Shown: positions 15,647-22,961 of the stretch, in pieces | How positions within the stretch are numbered: the stretch's first letter is position 1 | How the letters are laid out: the number at the start of each line of letters is the position of its first letter | Virus record (IMG/VR): IMGVR_UViG_3300020470_000021 | Location: 1 to 47,778 of that record | Length of the DNA: 47,778 bases | Reading direction: 5' to 3' (one strand) | Source of the DNA: a virus | Made by a program: the position numbers and the translations under genes | The notes under the pieces: generated by a model | The model's input: the letters and a program-made list of their open reading frames with translations, nothing else | Told to the model about the DNA's origin: nothing | Database searches by the model: none

Positions 15647-15833
15647 GGATGAAGTCTTTCATATCTACCATCCATGCCTTTAGTCTTCTCATTTGTTTTT
15701 CGTGAAAGTAATAATTCTCTTTATCCTTTAACATCTGATGATTGTGATAATCTATGGTACGAAGAATTATACGAATTGCATCCTTGTACGGCATTCGGAT
15801 AAGTGTCGTATATTTTTCTTCCTTTTCTTTCAC
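15624..15833 (-). CDS. Small charged protein upstream of the cyclase
   Basis: A 69-residue, strongly charged helical protein with no recognised family. The only start giving the full frame is GTG at 15833; the frame is closed by a stop just upstream. Its end overlaps the cyclase start by 23 bases and it begins 11 bases after the second curlin gene. A role as a cytoplasmic partner of the cyclase is possible but unsupported by sequence. Confidence 0.55.
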   Translation of the reverse strand: MKEKEEKYTTLIRMPYKDAIRIILRTIDYHNHQMLKDKENYYFHEKQMRRLKAWMVDMKDFIHEKEQDG

Positions 15834-15844
15834 TATTCATTTAA

Positions 15845-16654
15845 TTAATTCTGGTTAACTGTTACTGAACATCCACCTGCCGTTAAACAATTCTGGTTTA
15901 ATGAATAAGTTTGTGTTGTATTTCCAGATTGTGTTAAGTTTAAATCTGTTGGATTGGTTCCCCTTAATGTAATAGTTGCAGTATGAGCACCATTGTTTTT
16001 TTGTGTAACTGCAACCTCATTGTCATCATTATAGATAGTCATGGTAAAAGTCTTATTTCCATTTTGCATTTGTTTTAAAAATACATCATTATTATCTGCA
16101 TATATGTTTACTGTTGCACTATGGTTAATTGAACTTGAATCTTGTTTTTGACTTCCTTTAAATTTATTATCATCACCATGTATATCTAATCTTACAAAGT
16201 TTCCGCCTGGTTCTGTTCCATCATAATTCCAGTTTGGTGTTAGACTATTATTGTTTTCATATCCTTGACCAAAGACAACTTCGTTGTCATCACCCCAGAT
16301 ATGAAATTGGAAATCAGTTTCATTACAAGAAGTAAGTGAACATTTTTGACGAATGTCAACTTCATTTCTTAATCCATCTAAATCTCCACCCCAGTTATAA
16401 CCAGAACCCCATGCATCTGTATATCCGATATACATGTTGTTTCCAGATTGTAGGATGTCTACTGTGTTGTCGTCATGGTTAAAAGAGAACCTAATTAAAT
16501 TCTCATAACCAATCTGGTCAATCGATAGGTGGAAGTTATCTCCACTTTGTACTTGGTCTATATGTATGTGATTGTGTTCATCACCCGCCTTGACGAATGA
16601 TGATAACGATAGACTCACCATCGTTAACAGTAATAAGATTCCTCTTCCCTTCAT
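15845..16654 (-). CDS. Curlin-like amyloid subunit, secreted
   Basis: A 269-residue secreted protein with signal peptide (MKGRGILLLLTMVSLSLSSFVKA, cleavage near residue 23). The mature part is built from degenerate curlin repeats, with spaced Gln-x-Gly-x-x-Asn units: VQSGDNFHLSIDQIGYEN, ILQSGNNMYIGY, DDNEVVFGQG, KQMQNGNKTFTM, VTQKNNG and LTQSGNTTQTYSLNQN. The spacing is looser than in CsgA and Asp/Asn-rich, more like CsgA/B relatives in marine bacteria. The segment IDQIGYxN recurs in the first curlin at 17683. It is predicted to leave through CsgG and form amyloid fibres. Start overlaps the FecR gene by 74 bases. Confidence 0.8.
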   Translation of the reverse strand: MKGRGILLLLTMVSLSLSSFVKAGDEHNHIHIDQVQSGDNFHLSIDQIGYENLIRFSFNHDDNTVDILQSGNNMYIGYTDAWGSGYNWGGDLDGLRNEVDIRQKCSLTSCNETDFQFHIWGDDNEVVFGQGYENNNSLTPNWNYDGTEPGGNFVRLDIHGDDNKFKGSQKQDSSSINHSATVNIYADNNDVFLKQMQNGNKTFTMTIYNDDNEVAVTQKNNGAHTATITLRGTNPTDLNLTQSGNTTQTYSLNQNCLTAGGCSVTVNQN

Positions 16655-17723
16655 TTTCTGACTCCAATGTTAAATTTGCAGATATAGGAACTTTAACTGA
16701 TATGATTCCATTTACTTCTCTATAAAACCATATTGTTCCAGCACCTTGATCTATGATAGTATTGTATTGAGTATCTTTATCAAAACCTAATGCTGTTCCT
16801 ACAATATTACCAGTTTCATCTGCACCTGTTCTTTTTTTCAAGACATCTACTTCTTCAATTGTAGTTAATACATCTTGAAGGAAGTCAACATCTAATAAGT
16901 CCATATCGAGCTCTGTGAACTCCATATCTTCTTCTTTAAGTTTATCTTCATCTAACTCATTTACATCTAAATCAGTAAAATCCAATATACTTGCTGGGTC
17001 TGTATTATCAGTTTCCCCTTGTTCTTCATCCACCGCCTCTACAATCTTTTCTGGTGGTGAGACAATGAACATGTTGTCAATCATATTGACATTTATATTT
17101 TCTAAAGTTACTGGTTGGACTGGACTCTGGTCAAAAGATGATACCATTGTAGCTTGGTATGCTTCTGATAGAGTTACAGTACCACCATCATTTGTAACTG
17201 TTATCTCTCCAGATGGAGAACAATCTCCATCTATAGTACATTCTGTTTCTGGTAAAAGAATTACGAGACTTCTTCCCAGCTCATCTACGCTTGTAGTGAA
17301 ATCTGTACCCCTAATTCCAATCGTGGCAGTCGGCGTCTGGATTACTATATTCTCTCTAGGAACTAATCCTAATTTTCCAGTAGCAAACCTTGCAGTACCA
17401 GATACAAAACTCATTGCCATCTTACTCTTAGATGGGTCTGGGTCAAAATAGTATTCGTCTATTGTAACCTCAGACTGTTCTGTCAATGATAATTTTGTGT
17501 CATCAACAAATTGGATTTTCATTCGACCATTAGCAGTAACTATATGGTCAAGAGACATAATGTCAATCCCCACATCGGTAGGTAGGGTTTCACCAGTTTG
17601 TCTGGTTAACCCCGCACTACCCTTATGTTCAGTAATGTCCCCAATACTGTCAGCATACGATACTAAACTAAAGAGTAGGAGATTAATCCCCAGTATCTTT
17701 TTGATTAATTGTAATCGTTGCAT
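16581..17723 (-). CDS. FecR-domain secreted protein
   Basis: A 380-residue protein with a signal peptide (cleavage near SYA-DSIGD) and a FecR-type domain: GDITEHKGSAGLTRQ, then RMKIQFVDDTKLSLTEQSEVTIDEYYFDP and PTATIGIRGTDFTTSV (about 40-165). The C-terminal half is very acidic (EEQGETDNTDPASILDF, DLDVNELDEDKLKEEDMEF) and unrecognised. Such periplasmic FecR proteins, unlike the iron regulator, lack a membrane anchor and often sit beside CHASE2 cyclases. I chose ATG 17723; GTG 17729 is possible. It lies between the two curlin genes, overlapping both, so it may be a matrix or ligand protein of the fibre system. Confidence 0.82.
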   Translation of the reverse strand: MQRLQLIKKILGINLLLFSLVSYADSIGDITEHKGSAGLTRQTGETLPTDVGIDIMSLDHIVTANGRMKIQFVDDTKLSLTEQSEVTIDEYYFDPDPSKSKMAMSFVSGTARFATGKLGLVPRENIVIQTPTATIGIRGTDFTTSVDELGRSLVILLPETECTIDGDCSPSGEITVTNDGGTVTLSEAYQATMVSSFDQSPVQPVTLENINVNMIDNMFIVSPPEKIVEAVDEEQGETDNTDPASILDFTDLDVNELDEDKLKEEDMEFTELDMDLLDVDFLQDVLTTIEEVDVLKKRTGADETGNIVGTALGFDKDTQYNTIIDQGAGTIWFYREVNGIISVKVPISANLTLESENEGKRNLITVNDGESIVIIIRQGG

Positions 17724-18420
17724 TATCACTTGTAATATCCAAATCTATGGTTGAATAACATGAATTAACTCCTTGTGGACATGTTCCAGAAGACATAACT
17801 ATATCAATGTCTCCACCATCTCCAGTATGGTCTAACTTCAATTCATGGTCTGAACCATCAGAAATTGTAGTTACTACATTATTACTGTCTCCAGTAATAT
17901 CTACATCCCAAGTCATATCATCTGCATTGATGTCAATATCGAATACATTTGAATCTCCGATAACATCAAAATCGAAATCCAATCTTTCAGCAGCTGCTGT
18001 ATAACCCTGTTTAAAGTCAACAGTGTTTGATGAACCTGTAAAGTCAACTAACAAATCTGAGTCATCTGAGCTTCCACTTTCACCTATGTCCCAAGTCCAA
18101 CTATTTGAATCACCAGTAAATGTTAAATCTATATCTGATGTATCTAAATCGATGTTACCAATCACTTTATTGTTGTTACCAATCTGATCGATGTTAATCG
18201 TCAGCGTGGTGCCAGCAATAGTCCAATCACTTGCACAAACATTAGAGTTTAAAGTACCACATAGCTTGTTACCATAACCAATTTGGTCAATGGTTAATGT
18301 TAGTGTATCACCAGTTTGCTCTAATGAGATTTCATTGTCAGATGAGGATACTGCACCCATAACCACAGATGTACTAAACAATAATGTAAAAGATAATAAA
18401 AATTTATTAATCATTTTCAT
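17683..18420 (-). CDS. Curlin-like amyloid subunit, secreted (first copy)
   Basis: A 245-residue secreted protein. Signal peptide MKMINKFLLSFTLLFSTSVVMG. Repeats with Gln-x-Gly and Gly-x-Ser-Asn spacing follow: SLEQTGDTLTLTIDQIGYGN, LTINIDQIGNNNKVIG, then many GDSN units (TFTGDSNSW, VIGDSNVFD, ITGDSNNVV) and a final ITINQKDTGD. Composition is extremely Asp-rich and lacks the Arg/Lys of classical CsgA. I chose ATG 18420 with AGGAAA upstream; GTG 18441 is possible. It is directly downstream of CsgG, the usual place of a secreted substrate. Confidence 0.8.
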   Translation of the reverse strand: MKMINKFLLSFTLLFSTSVVMGAVSSSDNEISLEQTGDTLTLTIDQIGYGNKLCGTLNSNVCASDWTIAGTTLTINIDQIGNNNKVIGNIDLDTSDIDLTFTGDSNSWTWDIGESGSSDDSDLLVDFTGSSNTVDFKQGYTAAAERLDFDFDVIGDSNVFDIDINADDMTWDVDITGDSNNVVTTISDGSDHELKLDHTGDGGDIDIVMSSGTCPQGVNSCYSTIDLDITSDNATITINQKDTGD

Positions 18421-19333
18421 TTGTATTTTCCTCTTCTTCACCTACTACAACTATTTCTGCCGAATGTACAATCTCTTCTACTTCGTTTTCAATTATCTTA
18501 TTAGTAGGCCAATTTATTTTCCAAAAACCCCTTTCATCTCCTTGATAGATTAACTCCAAAACCGCTTTCTCTATCGCACTACGAACTGAACGAGTTATTG
18601 ATTCATTTTCTGTCATTCCATTCTCAACTTCTACAAGTTGAGTATCCATATCAATAAATTTAAAGACATCGAAACCACCTGCGACAGATAAGATGGTCTT
18701 TGAAGTCTGGACATTGAGTAATATCTCTCCAGTCAATACAGATACCGCTCTTAACGAAATGGTAACTATATCTCTTCGATATTGTTGCTGACTGCCGATG
18801 CCTAATGTCCTCGCACCCCAACCGCCAGTTTCGAGATTAGTATCGTAGCCTATGATACCACCCTCTAAAATCATACCAGCAAATAACAATGGAGCAAGTC
18901 CAGTTGTATCTTGGTTATATTGTTCTCTTGTTGTTCTTACTATTTGTCTTTCACGAGTTAGATGGTCAACTCCAACTCTCTCTACTACTCTGAACCATGT
19001 ACCACCACCAGCAGTTTTTAATGCATCTATTAACATTGTCTCACCACCTTGAGTTACTGCTGTAGAGAATAGAGCTGCAGAATCTTTTTGTTTTCTTTGT
19101 CCAGTCTTATCTGGAAAAGTATAAACTGCAACTATAGGTTGCTTATCTGGTTTTGGTAGATTCAATAGTTGTTCGTGTGTAGGAAGTTCTACAATTTCTG
19201 GTTGTTCAACACATTCAATAAAGTCTACACAATTTCTATCTGATAACCCAGTAGGAGATACCATAGACGCACATCCAGACATCAATAAGAGTCCAGATAA
19301 TACTAATAAAATACTTCTTAGATTATTAACCAC
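18407..19333 (-). CDS. csgG: CsgG-like outer-membrane curli secretion lipoprotein
   Basis: A 308-residue CsgG family protein, which forms a nonameric outer-membrane channel for curli subunits. The lipobox LMSGC puts the lipidated Cys at residue 21. The core includes KQPIVAVYTFPDKTGQRK, GAETML-like GGETMLIDALKTAGGGTWFRVVERVG, a REQYNQ... LLFAGMILEGGIIGYD block, and TVSLRAV-like DIVTISLRAVSVLTGEILLNVQTSKTI. The start is GTG 19333, overlapping the csgF stop; no nearby ATG gives a signal peptide. The C-terminal 30 residues are acidic. Confidence in the family is high. Confidence 0.94.
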   Translation of the reverse strand: MVNNLRSILLVLSGLLLMSGCASMVSPTGLSDRNCVDFIECVEQPEIVELPTHEQLLNLPKPDKQPIVAVYTFPDKTGQRKQKDSAALFSTAVTQGGETMLIDALKTAGGGTWFRVVERVGVDHLTRERQIVRTTREQYNQDTTGLAPLLFAGMILEGGIIGYDTNLETGGWGARTLGIGSQQQYRRDIVTISLRAVSVLTGEILLNVQTSKTILSVAGGFDVFKFIDMDTQLVEVENGMTENESITRSVRSAIEKAVLELIYQGDERGFWKINWPTNKIIENEVEEIVHSAEIVVVGEEEENTNEND

Positions 19334-19856
19334 CCCAGTTTCCTACTCCAATAGGAATTGAGATTGTCGTTGTTGTTCCATCAGAATTCGTAATGTTTAG
19401 AACAATTATTTCTTGACCTTCTGTACAACCAGCATCAACTCCTACGATACATGTTCTTCTTTCATATGTTATAACCGAATCTTCTAAAGTAAAACTACCA
19501 AATGATGCACCATCTTCATTACTGAACAATGATTCTACCAACTGTTTACTTAATTGTGAATAGATTCTGCTTTCTAAATTTCTGATGAATTTTGCGAGGA
19601 CTGTATTCTCTTCTGCCCTTTCAGCAGCAAGAAGTGCAGCCTCGATGTCTTCTTTAATTTTGTCTCGTCTTGTCTTTTCTTGATTCTCAATAGTAAGATA
19701 GTGTGCAGATGTTCCTATCCCACTGAAGCTGGGATTTTTGAACTTTTGAGTAAGTTCATCCCCATAGGCATTTGGTGTCAAACCAAACATTGATATTATA
19801 AAAATACCTGTTAATATTATTACTTCTAGTTTATTCTTTATCCTTTCCTCTTTCAT
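19326..19856 (-). CDS. csgF: CsgF-like curli assembly factor
   Basis: A 176-residue secreted protein with a signal peptide (cleavage after NAYG near residue 32). The mature N terminus reads LTQKFKNPSFSG, matching the CsgF segment that plugs into the CsgG channel (usually TFTFRNPNFGGNP...). The rest has a helical section with KIKEDIEAALLAAERAEEN, LESRIYSQLSKQLVESLF and a C-terminal GSFTLEDSVITYERR strand. Two Cys (RTCIVGVDAGC) could form a disulphide. CsgF couples secretion to nucleation at the cell surface. It overlaps csgG by eight bases and the upstream gene by 26. Confidence 0.9.
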   Translation of the reverse strand: MKEERIKNKLEVIILTGIFIISMFGLTPNAYGDELTQKFKNPSFSGIGTSAHYLTIENQEKTRRDKIKEDIEAALLAAERAEENTVLAKFIRNLESRIYSQLSKQLVESLFSNEDGASFGSFTLEDSVITYERRTCIVGVDAGCTEGQEIIVLNITNSDGTTTTISIPIGVGNWGG

Positions 19857-20142
19857 GTTTTTTTACCTCGGCCAATGCTTCTTTTTCCTCTGCATCTTCA
19901 AGAACCTCTTGTCTAGCTCTGTACTCAAGAACAACATTTACTTTTTGTTGTAAACGAATCATATCATTATCCAACATTCTGTTTGCATCTATGCATTTAA
20001 TAAGTGCAAAATGCATTTTTTCAAGTTCTGGTTCAATCTTATCGACTACAAATCTCCAGATGAAATAGATAAAATATCCCATTCCACCTGCCATAACAAC
20101 TGGAAACCCAAATTGTGAGATTATATCAGCCAAATCTTGCAC
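19831..20142 (-). CDS. Small membrane protein (first of a paralogous pair)
   Basis: A 103-residue protein with one N-terminal transmembrane helix (GFPVVMAGGMGYFIYFIWRFVV, about 12-33) and a long charged helical tail with coiled-coil character. Start codon is GTG, fused to the stop of its neighbour (TAGTG). It shares layout and local sequence (D..xxFGxPxxxAGxMGxFIxFI, then LxKCI/LxxMLxxxR, then VxLxLxxxxxVxLE/VSSAL) with the protein at 20142..20456. Could be a holin-like or scaffolding protein; the link to curli is by operon only. Confidence 0.7.
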   Translation of the reverse strand: MQDLADIISQFGFPVVMAGGMGYFIYFIWRFVVDKIEPELEKMHFALIKCIDANRMLDNDMIRLQQKVNVVLEYRARQEVLEDAEEKEALAEVKKHERGKDKE

Positions 20143-20456
20143 TAATCTCTCCTCACATCAAGTTTTACATTTTGTGGATTACCTTTTTCGTCTGTTCTAA
20201 AGTTTTCCGCCCGAGCTACACGATCAATAGGTGGTGATAAGTCTAAAGCACTAGACACCAACATATCGATTTTCACTAGTTCATTACATCCAACTCTTGC
20301 CCGATCCTCAAGCATTTTGCAGAATCCAGTTAGGGTTTTGATTTCGTCAATGATACCATCAAATATTTGCTTAAGTACCATGAAGATAAAAAATCCCATG
20401 ACTACTGCTCCCCCAATGGGGACGCCCACATCGGTTACAAATTCAATAAAAGACAT
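20142..20456 (-). CDS. Small membrane protein (second of a paralogous pair)
   Basis: A 104-residue protein from ATG 20456, which has a GGAGAG ribosome site; the longer frame to 20531 has no support. One transmembrane helix at about residues 11-33 (GVPIGGAVVMGFFIFMVLKQIF) is followed by a helical region and an Asp/Arg-rich C terminus. It is the first gene of the late curli operon and is adjacent to a late-type promoter. The single N-terminal helix and tail fit a pinholin or membrane scaffold, but function is unknown. Confidence 0.7.
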   Translation of the reverse strand: MSFIEFVTDVGVPIGGAVVMGFFIFMVLKQIFDGIIDEIKTLTGFCKMLEDRARVGCNELVKIDMLVSSALDLSPPIDRVARAENFRTDEKGNPQNVKLDVRRD

Positions 20457-20481
20457 GATCTCTCCTTCACTATTTCTTAAG

Positions 20482-20489
20482 TATTTATG
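20482..20489 (-). promoter_or_regulatory. T4 late-type promoter for the curli operon
   Basis: Minus-strand CATAAATA, one base from the T4 late octamer, 25 bases before ATG 20456 with a GGAGAG site in between. It lies inside the end of the IscA-like gene. It would start transcription of the operon from 20456 down to 13315. Confidence 0.55.
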
Positions 20490-20500
20490 TAAAAAGAGAG

Positions 20501-20830
20501 TTAGAAAGACATAGAAATACCACATCCACATGTATTTTTTACATTTGGGTTGTAGAATTCAAATCCTTCGTTTAAACCATTTTTATTATGGTCTAGAGTA
20601 AGACCATCTAGATAAGGTGCTGATACTGGGTCAATGTGTAGAAAAAACTTACCATAATCCAATACAACATCATCTTCTTTTGCTGGTTGGTGTTCTAAGT
20701 AATCGAAAATATACTCAAATCCACCACATCCACCACCAGTTACACCTATGCGAAAAGAGTGTGAGAGTCCCATCTCACATGCTTTTTCTATGAGTTTTTG
20801 AATTGCTTTATCGGTAAGTTCGATGTTCAT
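20501..20830 (-). CDS. IscA/ErpA-like Fe-S carrier (HesB family)
   Basis: A 109-residue A-type Fe-S carrier protein. The three conserved cysteines are in GGGCGGFEY (about residue 35) and NTCGCGISMSF at the C terminus, as in IscA and ErpA. It passes clusters from IscU to target enzymes. It has its own late octamer 11 bases before the ATG and no ribosome site, so it may be translated from a nearly leaderless mRNA. IscU at the other end of the curli operon is its natural partner. Confidence 0.93.
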   Translation of the reverse strand: MNIELTDKAIQKLIEKACEMGLSHSFRIGVTGGGCGGFEYIFDYLEHQPAKEDDVVLDYGKFFLHIDPVSAPYLDGLTLDHNKNGLNEGFEFYNPNVKNTCGCGISMSF

Positions 20831-20840
20831 TTACATGAGA

Positions 20841-20848
20841 TATTTATA
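20841..20848 (-). promoter_or_regulatory. T4 late promoter TATAAATA for the IscA-like gene
   Basis: Perfect late consensus on the minus strand, overlapping the T tract of the terminator at 20854-20872 and ending ten bases before ATG 20830. Confidence 0.65.
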
Positions 20849-20853
20849 AAAAA

Positions 20854-20872
20854 ACCCACCTTATTGGTGGGT
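20854..20872 (-). terminator. Rho-independent terminator
   Basis: Minus-strand stem ACCCACC/GGTGGGT (7 bp, 5-base loop) followed by seven Ts. It ends the transcript of the 52-residue membrane-protein gene at 20910..21068. Confidence 0.88.
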
Positions 20873-20909
20873 CTTTCGTTACACTTCTTCTCGTGTTTAG
20901 AGCATTGGG

Positions 20910-21068
20910 TTACCCTTTCTTAAGCATTTTCCAACCACCATATAATACACCAGCATATGCGATGTATTTAAGGATTGGGCCTAAGAACAAGATACCAAGT
21001 GATAATGCCAAGATGATTCCACCATCTAAAGTAGAAACTTCTGACAATCTTCCTTTTAACCAGTCCAT
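20910..21068 (-). CDS. Small membrane hypothetical protein
   Basis: A 52-residue protein with a central transmembrane helix (GGIILALSLGILFLGPILKYIAYAGVLY, about 16-43) and basic ends. GAGG lies upstream of ATG 21068. It ends with WKMLKKG and is followed by a clear terminator. No family recognised; the size fits a small phage inner-membrane protein. Confidence 0.7.
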   Translation of the reverse strand: MDWLKGRLSEVSTLDGGIILALSLGILFLGPILKYIAYAGVLYGGWKMLKKG

Positions 21069-21082
21069 ATATCTTACCTCGA

Positions 21083-21322
21083 TTATTTGAACTCAGAGAC
21101 GACGCCTTCACTGTTTCTCATCTGTAGTTTGATAAGACCAATCTTTTGTCTTCTCACCAATTCATTCTTCACTTTTTGTCTGAGTTTTGGTTTAGTGTTT
21201 TCATCATTAAATGATTTCAAAAGCTCATCCAAAGGTTGACATTTCATCCAATAGTATTCAGTCTTTTCCTTTTTGGTAAGACGATCTATTGTTCTATGTT
21301 CTGTTTTATATTTTACTGGCAT
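21083..21322 (-). CDS. Small basic hypothetical protein
   Basis: A 79-residue basic protein (MPVKYKTEHRTIDRLTKKEK...). Residues 20-70 are helical with Lys/Glu pairs; no domain recognised. A late octamer TATAAATA lies nine bases before the ATG and there is no clear ribosome site, so this is another short-leader late gene. Confidence 0.65.
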   Translation of the reverse strand: MPVKYKTEHRTIDRLTKKEKTEYYWMKCQPLDELLKSFNDENTKPKLRQKVKNELVRRQKIGLIKLQMRNSEGVVSEFK

Positions 21323-21331
21323 CGTATCCAG

Positions 21332-21339
21332 TATTTATA
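21332..21339 (-). promoter_or_regulatory. T4 late promoter TATAAATA
   Basis: Exact late octamer on the minus strand, nine bases before ATG 21322. It falls in the 20-base gap below the Coq4-like gene. Confidence 0.65.
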
Positions 21340-21342
21340 TAT

Positions 21343-22332
21343 TTATCGTTCTTGACTACACTGATATAGTCGATTTCCTTGTTCCCATCTCTCTGTTTTA
21401 TACTTTTTAGATGGAAAAGTATTAAAATGTCTTACACCAGTGAACTTTTGATATGATTTAGTCATCTTGATACCTAACTTTCTTCTTAGTTTAGGTAAGT
21501 CTGTTTGAAGTGCAGATTCAAAATCTATCTCTAATAAGTTCTTAGATTTCTTTGCATGGTTGATTGCTTCTGTTCTCATCCTAAATGGTTCCCATGTTCT
21601 ATGTTTAACTGATTCTCTTAAACATGTTAACCAAGTAATTACATACAATCCAGTGTATCCAGAATGCACTGCATTCCAACATAGGATTAACATTTCACCT
21701 AATTGGTCTCTTCCATAGTTCAATAGGATATGATACATGTCGTGCAAGCCCATAAACCTATCTCCAACACGAATTCTTAATGCTTTACTCATTCCTAGAT
21801 TCTCTACATCTTTTTTCAACTGAGGATGTACTTTAGGGTTAGTAAGATAGTAGTCTAGTGATTTTTTTCCCAGATGTTTTGAAAGGTCTGGAGAAAAGCG
21901 GCTTTGTTCGTGTTTCTTAACTTGGTTATGTGATATATCTGCAAAGTGTCTTGCACTATACCAAGGCTTACCATATTTACCTTCGACTCCTTCTTTTGCA
22001 TAGATAGGTTTCCAGAACTTCATGAATTCCATATATTCATATCCAAGAGAACCTTTTGGACATGATTCCAAAAAGTCTTGGTCGCATAATAGTTCTGAAT
22101 GTAACCAATGTCCATCGGTTATAGGTCTAGTCTCTGGGTCGGTTGCCCATTTGTATACTAACTTTCTACTTTCTAATGCACCAACACCAAAGAATTGTGA
22201 TGCTACATCACCAAATACTTCCAGACTGTAGTCTGGTCTTATTCTGGATGTTGAAATGTTCCATAGAGATTTTACTTGTTGCCAAGGGGATGTCCACATC
22301 CCAGTGTTGAAATGGTCAACTGGTTTTTTCAT
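21343..22332 (-). CDS. Coq4-like protein (first copy)
   Basis: A 329-residue protein with the Coq4 zinc-binding signature HDxxH-x11-E at His197, Asp198, His201 and Glu213 (HDMYHILLNYGRDQLGE). The flanking helices (ALRIRVGDRFMGLHDMYH, LILCWNAVHSGYTGLYVITWL) also fit the family. Coq4 takes part in ubiquinone biosynthesis in bacteria and mitochondria, with a role in head-group modification. The extra N-terminal 180 residues are longer than in most Coq4 proteins. A second Coq4-like protein is encoded at 38071. Whether it acts on quinones in infected cells is inference. Confidence 0.85.
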   Translation of the reverse strand: MKKPVDHFNTGMWTSPWQQVKSLWNISTSRIRPDYSLEVFGDVASQFFGVGALESRKLVYKWATDPETRPITDGHWLHSELLCDQDFLESCPKGSLGYEYMEFMKFWKPIYAKEGVEGKYGKPWYSARHFADISHNQVKKHEQSRFSPDLSKHLGKKSLDYYLTNPKVHPQLKKDVENLGMSKALRIRVGDRFMGLHDMYHILLNYGRDQLGEMLILCWNAVHSGYTGLYVITWLTCLRESVKHRTWEPFRMRTEAINHAKKSKNLLEIDFESALQTDLPKLRRKLGIKMTKSYQKFTGVRHFNTFPSKKYKTERWEQGNRLYQCSQER

Positions 22333-22579
22333 CTTCGAGTTCCTTTAATCTTGCTTCAATAATATCCATTCTTTCTGATAACAATGGATAGTCCTTTCTC
22401 CACTTTGCTTCTTTTTTAGCAATTTCTATATCATATTTAGTGGACAAGTATTCCATAAATGAGTTTACCTTGTTCTGAAACCAGATACCCATTGTGGTTG
22501 ATTGAAACCATCGATAAAAGGAACTACCTATCACTGATGATAGGATAGACTTTAATGATAGTATAAGTAACATGTACAT
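22316..22579 (-). CDS. Small membrane-anchored coiled-coil protein
   Basis: An 87-residue protein with an N-terminal hydrophobic segment (MYMLLILSLKSILSSVIGSSF) and a charged C-terminal coiled coil (RMDIIEARLKELEDEKTS). It overlaps the Coq4-like gene by 17 bases, which suggests coupled translation. No family recognised. It could act as a spanin-like or scaffold protein. Confidence 0.65.
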   Translation of the reverse strand: MYMLLILSLKSILSSVIGSSFYRWFQSTTMGIWFQNKVNSFMEYLSTKYDIEIAKKEAKWRKDYPLLSERMDIIEARLKELEDEKTS

Positions 22580-22580
22580 A

Positions 22581-22958
22581 TTAAAACCTCTTCATGTAGT
22601 AAATACCATTATGGGTTACTACTAATCCTTGTAGACCAGTCATTAACTTTAATGCAAACTCTCGGTCTTTGTTTGGTGATGCATCTAACAGTTTATAGAT
22701 TATTACATTACCCATAACCTTAACAGCCAACAATCTTTCTTTAGATGGATGACTACCTATGATGGGATTCATTTCTACAAAAGGACAAGATGGTTGTTTC
22801 TGACAATCAATCATTTTCCATGTTTGATATGTGTCAATTGCAGATAGTGCTAGGTATGAATGGTAAAGTTTTCTTTCTTTTTCTGTCCAGTCTTTTAGGG
22901 CAGCTTCACACGACCCCGCAGCAGACATAAAAAATAAAACTGTCAATAACCACTTCAT
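22581..22958 (-). CDS. Secreted or membrane hypothetical protein
   Basis: A 125-residue protein with a signal peptide (MKWLLTVLFFMSAAGSCEA, possible lipobox AAGSC). The mature part contains a WKMIDCQ...CPFVEMNPIIGSHPS block and a second helical segment (LAVKVMGNVIIYKLL). NP-x-x-G-x-HP is a motif I associate with predicted phage and bacterial membrane proteins, but I cannot assign a family. It lies next to the lipase gene, three bases apart, so a role in lysis or membrane remodelling is conceivable. Confidence 0.65.
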   Translation of the reverse strand: MKWLLTVLFFMSAAGSCEAALKDWTEKERKLYHSYLALSAIDTYQTWKMIDCQKQPSCPFVEMNPIIGSHPSKERLLAVKVMGNVIIYKLLDASPNKDREFALKLMTGLQGLVVTHNGIYYMKRF

Positions 22959-22961
22959 TTA

